From the NCBI GenBank assembly GCA_026386955.1, contig JAPLMQ010000121.1:1-64000 (forward strand): a stretch of DNA of 64,000 nucleotides, in the 5' to 3' direction. A model generated the notes under the pieces. That model had not been told where the DNA came from, did no database searches, and saw only the letters and a list, made by a program, of their open reading frames with translations. Every line of letters begins with the position of its first letter. The first letter of the stretch is position 1. Of this stretch, positions 36,083 to 43,069 are shown piece after piece. The DNA comes from Planctomycetota bacterium (GTDB lineage Bacteria; Planctomycetota; Phycisphaerae; Phycisphaerales; Phycisphaeraceae). The position numbers were made by a program, and so were the translations under genes.

Positions 36083-37042
36083 TCACTTCCGCTTCTCCGG
36101 CCCGCCCTCCCCCTTTGGCCCCTCCTCGCCCAGCAGCGCGGCCACGCCCTTCTCGAACCACCAGGCGTCCGGCGTCGCGTGGCCCATCCCCGGCACCTCG
36201 ATGTAGGTCGCCGACTCGAAGCCGTCCTGCTTGTACCCGCTCTCGTAGGTCGCGAGCGTCTGCAGCCGGTTGGCGTCGGTCTCGCCCGTGAGGAGGACGA
36301 AGCGCGACGACTTCCGGGCCCGATCCAGCAGCGCCTCCTCGGGCTCGGGGCAGGAGGCCTTCCACGAGCGGTCGGGGTCGCCCGGCACGGGCAGGGGGCG
36401 GAAGTAGTTGCAGCCCACGACGTAGTACCCGCCGCGGAAGAGCTCGGGGAACATCGGCGCCGCCATGCTGGCGCAGCGGCCGCCGCCGGAGGTCCCGCCG
36501 ACGAAGACGCGGGCGGGGTCGATCTTCCAGCGGGCGCGGAGTTGCTCGCCCGCCTCGACCGCGAGGGCCATGCGTTCCAGTGGGCGGCGGTCGTTGCCGG
36601 CGTCGTTGGCGCAGATCCAGACCAGCCGACGGCGAGCCAGGACCTCCAGCCACTCGCGCGGCGGATCGCCTGTGGTCAACGGACTGATCCAGACCAGCAA
36701 GCCCAAAGGTGGGACGTCCTCTGAAGCGGGCGCCGCCTTTGCCGGCGCGGGGCCGGGGACGAAGAGCTCGAAGCTCTCCGCGGGGAGGTCGAGTTTCTCC
36801 AACGCCGAGACGCGCGGGAAGCCGAAGCGCGGGCCGACGAGCTTGACGAGGCTCTTCTCGCCTGGCGTCGCGAGCTTCACGCGGGCGCGGATGGGGTCCG
36901 GGCGGTCGGGGAGGGGGATGGCTGTGGGTTTGGTGGCGGGAGGGGATGCGGGAACGGCCGCCGGCTTGGTCGTCGGCTCCGCGGCGAACGATCGGGCGGA
37001 GAAGGCCACGAGAATGAAAGTCGCCAACACGCATGCAACCAT
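36083..37042 (-). CDS. Exported esterase (PHB-depolymerase/feruloyl-esterase-like)
   Basis: A 319-residue exported alpha/beta hydrolase. ATG at 37042 gives a signal peptide (MVACVLATFILVAFSARSFA) followed by a Pro/Ala/Thr linker. The nucleophile elbow is VGGTSGGGRCASM, a lid or strand LLVWISPL precedes it, and the catalytic His is in VPGMGHATPDAWWF. The layout matches secreted serine esterases related to poly(3-hydroxybutyrate) depolymerase. It likely removes ester groups from a polymer or glycan. Upstream is a family E repeat that must contain or border its promoter. Confidence 0.8.
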   Translation of the reverse strand: MVACVLATFILVAFSARSFAAEPTTKPAAVPASPPATKPTAIPLPDRPDPIRARVKLATPGEKSLVKLVGPRFGFPRVSALEKLDLPAESFELFVPGPAPAKAAPASEDVPPLGLLVWISPLTTGDPPREWLEVLARRRLVWICANDAGNDRRPLERMALAVEAGEQLRARWKIDPARVFVGGTSGGGRCASMAAPMFPELFRGGYYVVGCNYFRPLPVPGDPDRSWKASCPEPEEALLDRARKSSRFVLLTGETDANRLQTLATYESGYKQDGFESATYIEVPGMGHATPDAWWFEKGVAALLGEEGPKGEGGPEKRK

Positions 37043-37152
37043 GCGTCGATGATTCGCCGATCGCCGAAGCTGGCCGGACTTTTGGCCATCAGCCGCTCGA
37101 TGGCGCGGGAGACTGCCGCCACGCTTGGCTCGATCCGGGACGCGATCCTCTT

Positions 37153-37411
37153 CGTCCCGGAGGGGCGGCGGAATGTAGCCACGGGTGGAGCGATGCGAGC
37201 GCCAGCGAGCGTCGCGCAACCCGTGGAAGCCGAACTCGCCTTGAATGATTGCCCCGGCAGGGGCAACGGATGACCCCCGCCCCACGATTCCGCTGCCCCT
37301 GCCGGGGCAGAAGAACAAATCGGTGTACGCATCCACGGGTTCCGCGTTGTCTGCCTGCGGGCAGGCAACGCTCCACCCGTGGCTACAATCCGCCGCCCCT
37401 TCGGGGCGGAA
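37153..37411. repeat. Inverted-repeat element, family E copy 2
   Basis: A 259-bp relative of the element at 33538-33826, with the same outer block (CGGAATGTAGCCACGGGTGG) and inner GCCCCGGCAGGGGC palindromes, and an added outer GGGGCGG palindrome at its right end. It occupies the gap between two minus-strand genes. Confidence 0.87.
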
Positions 37412-37452
37412 GACGAAACTCCCGCCAAATGTCGCTGAGAATGAAAACCGAC

Positions 37453-37698
37453 TCACCGCCCGGAGCGGCCGCTGCGCACCGGCTGGGGCGCCACCTGCGG
37501 CACGGGCTGGGCCGCCTCCGCCTCCGCCTCCCGGGCGATCTTCCTGCGGGCCTCGAGCATCAGGCCCACGCCGACGAGCAACAGCCCCGCGGCCATGATC
37601 GGCCCCTGGAACATCGCGCCGGCCTGCGGATGGAACGCCCAATAGGCGATCGCCAAGATCACTGTCGCCCGGCAGATGCTGATCACCGTCGTCCGCAT
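37453..37698 (-). CDS. Small two-helix membrane protein
   Basis: An 81-residue protein starting at ATG 37698 with a strong GGAGG six bases upstream. It has two hydrophobic segments (TVISICRATVILAIAYWAF and MFQGPIMAAGLLLVGVGLML) and a basic, Gln/Pro-rich cytoplasmic tail (ARRKIAREAEAEAAQPVPQ). Function unknown; no neighbour gives a hint. Confidence 0.7.
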   Translation of the reverse strand: MRTTVISICRATVILAIAYWAFHPQAGAMFQGPIMAAGLLLVGVGLMLEARRKIAREAEAEAAQPVPQVAPQPVRSGRSGR

Positions 37699-37970
37699 GG
37701 CCCGCCTCCTCTCCGGAAACCGTGCACGGCGACGAAGTCGTCCGTGCCTCGAACCCTGAATCCTGACGCGCAGCCAAGCTGCGCCGCCGCCTTGGCCTTC
37801 GCCCCCGACGGAGTTCCCCAAACGGTGAACCCGGCCTGTCCCAAACAAACAGCGCCGATGGGATCAAGGCAAACAGCAAGGCGGGAAATATGTTCATTCT
37901 AGCGCGATTTTACCGTCTGGCGCGGCAAACCCGCGCTGGGCACTGCTGCAACCCCACGAATGCCCAGAGA

Positions 37971-38128
37971 CGTGCCACATCGCAGCCGAAGGCTGCTATG
38001 TGCGGGTGAAAGGGACGCCACGGTTTGACGAGAATTCAGCCGCACATCTAAAAAGAAGGCGTCGATGCGCAAGTCCTGATGCTTCCTGTTGACCGGCACA
38101 CAGCAGCCTTCGGCTGCGGTGTGGCACG
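37971..38128. repeat. Inverted-repeat element, family D copy 1
   Basis: A 158-bp element: ends CGTGCCACATCGCAGCCGAA and its inverse at 38093-38128, each containing a GCAGCC...GGCTGC palindrome. The internal 90 bp is related to copy 2 at 39613-39768. Lies in a 480-bp gap between 37699 and 38175 that is otherwise featureless. Confidence 0.88.
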
Positions 38129-38175
38129 CCCAAGTGTTCTCTATGAGCGCAACAGAGGCCCGCGTCGCACTTTCC

Positions 38176-39390
38176 TCAGAGCCCCGGTTCCTTCGCGACA
38201 GGCTCCGCGACCCCCGCCCGTCCGCCGCACTCCGGGCAGGTCTCGCCCTTGTGGTGCAGCAGCAGATAGCCGCAGGCGGCGCAGCGCGGCAACTCCAGCT
38301 TGATCACGAAGCGCAGCCCGCAGCCCGAGCAGGCCGCGTCGCCCGCAGGCAGCGTCTGCTTCTTCTGGCAGAGCGGGCAGGTCAGCGCCAGCTCGCGCGG
38401 GACCTGGATCTCCTTGCCCTCGACGGCGGGGTCGCCGACGACCCGGGCCTCGGGCACGCCACGGTTGAGCCGGGCGAGGACGATGATCGCCAGCGTGCCG
38501 CAGACGGCGAGGATGCCCGACGCGATCGACAGGCGCATGGGCAGGGTGTCGAAGTTGTCGATCTTCATCAGGGCCATGATGTCGACCAGACCCAAGGTGA
38601 CGCCCGCCGCCGCGATGGTCAGGAGGCGCAGGACGTTCTGCCCGCCCCGGAGCGGCGCGAAGAGGATCAGGTTGGTGAAGGCGACGAACAGGCCGAGGCT
38701 GGAGATGACGCCCAGGGGGGTCGGGTCGCCGCCTTTGTTGAGCCAGATGCCGATGATGAACCCCACGGCGGAGACCGTCGCCGCGGCGACGCCCAGCCAG
38801 CGCCAATGGCGTCGATCGCCCGCGACCCAGCCGACGAGGCATCCGCAGACGACCAGGCCGTCGAGGCCGACCGTGATCGAACTGCCGATCAGTTTTTCGC
38901 CGGTGGTGCCCAGCCACCAGCCTGAAGAGCCCCAGGCGATCCACGTCGCGCCCATGGCGAGCGCGAAGGCGACGGCGTCGACGCCCAGCCCCACGAGGCC
39001 CGCCCGGCGGGCGATGGGCTGCTCGAGCATGAGCACGAACCGCACCGACCACCACCCCGCCACCGCGACCTCCAGCAGCGTGAGCCAGAGGCGTCCGCCG
39101 AGGTCGTAGCCCGAGCCCCAGCCGGAGAGGCAGATCGCCACGACCGCGATCCCGAACTGCACGATCGCCAGCCACATCGCCCAGATGCCCGCGCGGCGCT
39201 TGGCGGGCTGGTCGATCCAGCCGCTGGCGCGGAGCATCAGCCCGGCCGCGACCGCCCCGGCGAAGCAGGAGGCCATCAGCCGCCAGACCAGGTCCCACGT
39301 CCCGAAGACCACCCCGGCGACGCCCGCCACGGCGATCATCGCGATGCAGATCATCATCAGCCGCAGGAGAGCCCGTCGGGAGAGGAACAT
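38176..39390 (-). CDS. Polytopic membrane protein with C-terminal zinc ribbons
   Basis: A 404-residue protein with about ten membrane helices (from LLRLMMICIAMIAVAGVAGVV to ILAVCGTLAIIVLARL) and a cytoplasmic C-terminal tail of about 90 residues. The tail has three CxxC pairs forming one or two zinc ribbons (CPLCQKK...CSGCGLRF and CAACGYLLL...CPECGG). Planctomycetes encode many such membrane/zinc-ribbon proteins of unknown role; a scaffolding or regulatory function is plausible. The ATG at 39390 has no obvious ribosome site. Neighbours on both sides are repeat elements. Confidence 0.78.
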   Translation of the reverse strand: MFLSRRALLRLMMICIAMIAVAGVAGVVFGTWDLVWRLMASCFAGAVAAGLMLRASGWIDQPAKRRAGIWAMWLAIVQFGIAVVAICLSGWGSGYDLGGRLWLTLLEVAVAGWWSVRFVLMLEQPIARRAGLVGLGVDAVAFALAMGATWIAWGSSGWWLGTTGEKLIGSSITVGLDGLVVCGCLVGWVAGDRRHWRWLGVAAATVSAVGFIIGIWLNKGGDPTPLGVISSLGLFVAFTNLILFAPLRGGQNVLRLLTIAAAGVTLGLVDIMALMKIDNFDTLPMRLSIASGILAVCGTLAIIVLARLNRGVPEARVVGDPAVEGKEIQVPRELALTCPLCQKKQTLPAGDAACSGCGLRFVIKLELPRCAACGYLLLHHKGETCPECGGRAGVAEPVAKEPGL

Positions 39391-39517
39391 GGGGAGGCCC
39401 CAGGGGTAGGTGCGTGCGTCAGCGTATCACAGGAGCCGCTCGGCGCGGCAGGGGCCCGTAGGGCAGGTAGAGCCGTACCCGGCGAAACCCGCCTCTTCGC
39501 GCGGGGAGGGGACTGAT

Positions 39518-39882
39518 CAGAGCCGGACACTGTGTGTCCGGAATTCAGGCGTAAGGCGGTACTCCGCCGCGCGCGAAGCGCCGGGATGCATCACGCCACG
39601 GAAAACCGGGAGCGTGCCACATCGCAGCCGAAGGCTGCTATGTGCGGATGAAAGGAACGTCACGGTTTGACGAGAGTTCTGCAGCACATCTGAATGAAGC
39701 CGCGATGCGCAGGTTCCGACGCCTCTGGTTGACCGGCACACAGCAGCCTTCGGCTGCGGTGTGGCACGTCCGGAGCGACACGGGAAGGCGATTCGGCCTC
39801 TCGTGATTCAACCGACGCTGGCACTTCGCGCGAGCGGAGTACCGCTTTCGCCCGATCGACGGACACACAGTGTCCGGCTCTG
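39518..39882. repeat. Inverted-repeat element, family B copy 3, interrupted by a family D element
   Basis: Ends at 39518-39580 and 39825-39882 carry the family B palindromes (GGACACTGTGTGTCC, GGCGGTACTCCGCC). The middle contains a complete family D element (39613-39768), which expands this copy to 365 bp from the basic 220 bp. Confidence 0.9.
39613..39768. repeat. Inverted-repeat element, family D copy 2 (nested)
   Basis: A 156-bp element homologous to 37971-38128, with the same palindromic ends, lying wholly inside a family B element. Confidence 0.9.
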
Positions 39883-39885
39883 CCC

Positions 39886-39916
39886 AAAAAAAACGCCGCG
39901 CCTTTCGGCGCGGCGT
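39886..39916 (-). terminator. Rho-independent terminator of fae
   Basis: A perfect 10-bp stem (39893-39902 with 39907-39916, loop TTTC) is followed on the minus strand by eight T. It ends the fae transcript about 50 bases past the stop. Confidence 0.92.
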
Positions 39917-39965
39917 CTCATGATTCATTGCGTGATCAGGTCGACCCAACGGCCGACCCCGTGGT

Positions 39966-40463
39966 TCACTTCGGGCTGAACGGGTGCTTGGCCGAGTCCT
40001 TCTTCGAGACCATCTCGGAGGCGGTGGGCTCGCCCTTCATCGCGCGGGCGATCGAGAGCTTGGTCGCCTCGTAGTTGTAATCGTAGATCTTCTTGTCGTC
40101 GGCGGCGGCCCAGTGGATGAAGACGCCCACGACGATGACCAGCTTCTCGCACTGTTCGCGGGGGATGACGCCCTCGGCGACCGAGTCGGCGACGGCCTTG
40201 GCGACGGCAGCCTGCGCGGGGCCGAACATCTGCACGGCCTGGCGCGCGCCCTTGATCGTCACCTTGGTGATGAGCACGGTGGCGGGCTTGACCGCGAGGT
40301 TGGGGGTGAGGACCGCGAGGAGGTTGGAGTGCCCGGCCGACTGGTTCGACAGCGCGTTGGCGAACGCGGCGCCGACGGGGCCTTCCTTATCGCCGATGAG
40401 CAGGTCGATGTGCGCGATCTCGTTCCCGTCGCCCGCCAGCGCTTCGCCGATGAACATGGACAT
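39966..40463 (-). CDS. fae: Formaldehyde-activating enzyme
   Basis: Catalyses condensation of formaldehyde with tetrahydromethanopterin to methylene-H4MPT, the entry step of the archaeal-type C1 pathway that many planctomycetes possess. The 165-residue length and motifs are typical: [26 protein letters not shown] (with the active-site His), [26 protein letters not shown] and the C-terminal KHPF. ATG at 40463 has AGGAG seven bases upstream, and a promoter lies at 40521-40549. The gene has its own terminator, so it is expressed alone; no other H4MPT-pathway gene is in the window. Confidence 0.96.
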   Translation of the reverse strand: MSMFIGEALAGDGNEIAHIDLLIGDKEGPVGAAFANALSNQSAGHSNLLAVLTPNLAVKPATVLITKVTIKGARQAVQMFGPAQAAVAKAVADSVAEGVIPREQCEKLVIVVGVFIHWAAADDKKIYDYNYEATKLSIARAMKGEPTASEMVSKKDSAKHPFSPK

Positions 40464-40520
40464 GAATCGTCTCCTGTTGTGGGTTTCCCCGATGTTTTTG
40501 AATCGTGTCGCCGGGCGGAC

Positions 40521-40549
40521 GTTGTAACCCGGCGGCAAAACGCGTGCAA
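40521..40549 (-). promoter_or_regulatory. Promoter of fae
   Basis: Minus-strand TTGCAC (40549-40544) and TACAAC (40526-40521) are spaced 17 bases apart, giving a leader of about 50 nt before the fae start. Confidence 0.5.
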
Positions 40550-40598
40550 ACGCGGGAGGCGCGGGATTGCCCAGATTCACAGGGCGAAGCCCGCATTG

Positions 40599-40778
40599 TT
40601 AGCCGGAAGCGCAAGCGACGGGACGGGGGTGCTTCAATGGGCAGCCGCGATTGAATTCGCAGGAACTCGTACGGTGACTAGGTTTTGCTTTACGCTCTCA
40701 TCACGCGAGGCGATCCGCGTGCTCCGGCCCGGCGGTGATTTGATCGACCCCCGTCCCGTCGCTTGCGCTTCCGGCTAA
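40599..40778. repeat. Inverted-repeat element, family A copy 3
   Basis: A 180-bp element with 32-bp perfect terminal inverted repeats beginning TTAGCCGGAAGCGCAAGCG. It lies between fae and tag. A partial end (CTTCCGGCCAACAA) follows at about 40792-40806. Confidence 0.9.
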
Positions 40779-40809
40779 CAATTCCATTGCGCTTCCGGCC
40801 AACAAGGCC

Positions 40810-41376
40810 TCATCGCCCGCCCAACTCGCGATGCCGCGGGCAATCCGTCGTGTGGTCGTTGACCATCCCCACCGCCTGCATGAAGGCATAACAGATCGTC
40901 GAGCCGACGAACTTGAACCCGCGTTTGAGCAGGTCCTTGCTCATCGCGTCGGACTCGGCGGTCTTGGCGGGGATCTTCGCGTGGGCGGGCCAGGCGTTGA
41001 TGCGTGGCGACCCGCCGACGAACCGCCAGACGTAGGCGTCGAAGCTGCCGAACTCCTTCTGGACTGCCATGAAGGCCTTGGCGTTGCCGATGGCGGAGGC
41101 GATCTTGAGCCGGTTGCGCACGATGCCGGCGTCGCCCATCAGGGCCTCGACCTTCTTGGGGCCGAAGCGCGCGACCTTCGCGGGGTCGAACCCGTCGAAG
41201 ACCTCGCGGTAGCGCTCGCGCTTGAGGAGGATCGTGTCCCAGCTCAGCCCCGCCTGGGCGCCTTCGAGGATGAGGAACTCGAAGAGCAGCCGATCGTCGT
41301 GGACGGGCACGCCCCACTCGCGGTCGTGGTAGGGGATCGATCGCTCGTTGCGGGCCCAGGCGCAGCGCTCTTTCAT
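40810..41376 (-). CDS. tag: DNA-3-methyladenine glycosylase I
   Basis: Base-excision repair glycosylase that removes 3-methyladenine from DNA. The 188-residue protein shows the family pattern: CAWARNERSIPYHDREWGVPVHDDRLLFEFLILEGAQAGLSW (given here as a region, residues 5-46), with the catalytic Glu and the aromatic base pocket. The zinc-snap ligands are the N-terminal Cys and His and the C-terminal His and Cys (DHTTDCPRHREL). The helix-hairpin-helix part is around FGPKKVEALMGDAGIVRNRLK. It stands between a family A repeat and the tRNA-Ser gene on the opposite strand. Confidence 0.95.
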   Translation of the reverse strand: MKERCAWARNERSIPYHDREWGVPVHDDRLLFEFLILEGAQAGLSWDTILLKRERYREVFDGFDPAKVARFGPKKVEALMGDAGIVRNRLKIASAIGNAKAFMAVQKEFGSFDAYVWRFVGGSPRINAWPAHAKIPAKTAESDAMSKDLLKRGFKFVGSTICYAFMQAVGMVNDHTTDCPRHRELGGR

Positions 41377-41438
41377 CGCGGCGATTGTAGCGGGGCGGCG
41401 CGAATCGTTCGTCTGCGAAAACAGCGCCTCCCCAACCC

Positions 41439-41467
41439 TTGAGCCCGCGAAGGTTTCCCCGTACGAT
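41439..41467 (+). promoter_or_regulatory. Promoter of tRNA-Ser
   Basis: TTGAGC (41439-41444) and TACGAT (41462-41467) with a 17-base spacer lie 22 bases before the mature tRNA 5' end. Confidence 0.6.
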
Positions 41468-41488
41468 GATGCCCGTCGACCTCCACCT

Positions 41489-41580
41489 GGAGAGGTGGCC
41501 GAGCGGCTGAAGGCGACGGTTTGCTAAACCGTTGTAGAGGTTATTAACCTTTACCGTGGGTTCGAATCCCATCCTCTCCG
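41489..41580 (+). tRNA. tRNA-Ser (anticodon GCU)
   Basis: A 92-nt class II tRNA. The acceptor stem GGAGAGG pairs with CCTCTCC, the discriminator base is G, the anticodon stem ACGGT/ACCGT closes a loop TTGCTAA with anticodon GCT at 41523-41525, a long variable arm follows (about 41533-41553), and the T arm has GTGGGTTCGAATCCCAT. The CCA end is not encoded. It reads serine codons AGC/AGU. Confidence 0.97.
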
Positions 41581-41591
41581 TTGAAACAAGA

Positions 41592-41627
41592 CGCCGGCCC
41601 GCGCCACCGCGCGGGCCGGCGTTTTTT
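41592..41627 (+). terminator. Rho-independent terminator of tRNA-Ser
   Basis: A perfect 12-bp GC-rich stem (41592-41603 with 41610-41621) is followed by six T, 11 bases after the tRNA. Confidence 0.95.
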
Positions 41628-41685
41628 CATTGGGTTCCCGTTTTGTTTTGTCTTGCCTCGCCGAGCCGAATGCCGTGATCGCGCG

Positions 41686-42828
41686 TCACGATCCCGCGGG
41701 GGATTCAGCGAAGGTCATCCGGTGGGTCGGGGTCGGGCGCCCGGGGCGAAAGGCCGCGAGTTCGCGCACCTGGGCCCCGCGCGGGGCGACGCGGGCGATC
41801 GCCTCGAGGACCCGGCCGCGCAGGCGGTCCGGGTCGGCCTCGGCGCGAAGGTTGATCGTCAACGTCCCGCGGCGGAGGGCGGCGTCGAGCCGGCGCGTCG
41901 CCAGCGGGGCGGCCATCGTCCGCGTCAGGCTCACCGCCGCGAGGGCGGGCACGGCTCCCATCCCGGCCCTGGCATCACGATCCGTTTCCGGGGCCAGCGT
42001 CATCTTCAGGTGGGCGATCTCCTCGCCCGATTCCCGCAGCGCCGCGGCCATCGCCTCCGCCAGCGCGAGCAGGAAGGCGTCGCCGTCGGCCTCGCGGTCC
42101 CACGCCACGTCGACGCTCGCGTTGAGCCAGCCCAGGCGGGCCTCGCCCTCGGCGTAGACGTCGTAGTCGACCTCCATCGCCGGGCGGGCCCCGGGCAGGC
42201 CGCCGAGCATCGCCTCGAACCACGGGAGCAGCCCCTCCCCGGTGAGGCAGGAGACCTCGAGCAGGCGGGCCTGCGGAAACCGCTTGGCGAGGGCGGCGCG
42301 CAGGGCCGACCTCGCGGCGGCGTCGAGCAGGTCGACCTTGTTGATCACCAAGAGGTCGGCCTCCTCAAGCTGCTTGCGGTAGACGTAGAGGACCTTGTCG
42401 GAGAACGCGCCGCCGCCCGGCCGGAGGATTTCGCCGGCCCGGTGCGGGTCGACCAGCACCGAATAGGGGGCGACCTCGAAATCGTCGCGCCACCACTTCC
42501 GCAGCGGGTAGCTGACCGTCGCCACCAAGTCGGTGCAGGACCCCACGGGCTCGGCCACGAGCACGTCGGTGGCGGCGTCGGCGCAGAGCCGTTGCGACGC
42601 CCCGACCACGGAGTCGAACTTGCAGCAGAAGCACCCGCCGGTGATCTCCTCGACGGCGATGCCCGCGGCGCGGACGCGGGCGGTGTCGACGAGGTTGACG
42701 CTCTGGTCGTTGGTGATCACCCCGGCCCGCCGCCCCGTCGCGCGCAGATGCTCCGCCAGCTTGACGATGGCGGTGGTCTTCCCGGCGCCGAGGAACCCGC
42801 CGATCATCACGAAACGCGGCTTGGCCAT
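41686..42828 (-). CDS. G3E-family GTPase (CobW/UreG/HypB-like metallochaperone)
   Basis: A 380-residue P-loop GTPase of the G3E family, which insert metals into target proteins or regulate zinc supply. Walker A is GGFLGAGKTT (about 10-19), the metal-binding CxCC motif is GGCFCCKF, Walker B/G3 is VAEPVGSCTD, and the base-specificity motif is NKVD. The C-terminal domain is longer and less conserved than in standard CobW. GGAGG lies six bases before the ATG at 42828. It is divergent from the PEP-CTERM lyase gene. Metal and client are unknown. Confidence 0.88.
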   Translation of the reverse strand: MAKPRFVMIGGFLGAGKTTAIVKLAEHLRATGRRAGVITNDQSVNLVDTARVRAAGIAVEEITGGCFCCKFDSVVGASQRLCADAATDVLVAEPVGSCTDLVATVSYPLRKWWRDDFEVAPYSVLVDPHRAGEILRPGGGAFSDKVLYVYRKQLEEADLLVINKVDLLDAAARSALRAALAKRFPQARLLEVSCLTGEGLLPWFEAMLGGLPGARPAMEVDYDVYAEGEARLGWLNASVDVAWDREADGDAFLLALAEAMAAALRESGEEIAHLKMTLAPETDRDARAGMGAVPALAAVSLTRTMAAPLATRRLDAALRRGTLTINLRAEADPDRLRGRVLEAIARVAPRGAQVRELAAFRPGRPTPTHRMTFAESPAGS

Positions 42829-42858
42829 GTGAACCCTCCGAATGACCCTGAGCCCAAC

Positions 42859-42896
42859 CCCACTGAACCCGACGGCGTACCGTCGGGATCAGTGGG
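42859..42896. repeat. Intergenic hairpin
   Basis: Arms CCCACTGA-A-CCCGACGG and CCGTCGGG-A-TCAGTGGG pair over 16 bp with one A-A mismatch and a 4-base loop. It lies between the divergent G3E GTPase and lyase genes. Confidence 0.7.
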
Positions 42897-43069
42897 CTTG
42901 AGATTACCGCATGGCCGTCGTTTCCACATCAAGGCCGCTATACTCGCATGGTCGAGGAGACAGGAGGGGACCCCGGCCGCCATTTCGTGCCGTCATTCCG
43001 CGGCTCCGTCGGCTCCCCCCAACGCCACGCCGGTTTCGTTTGCCGCACCCTTCGAAAGGCCGCGACGCC

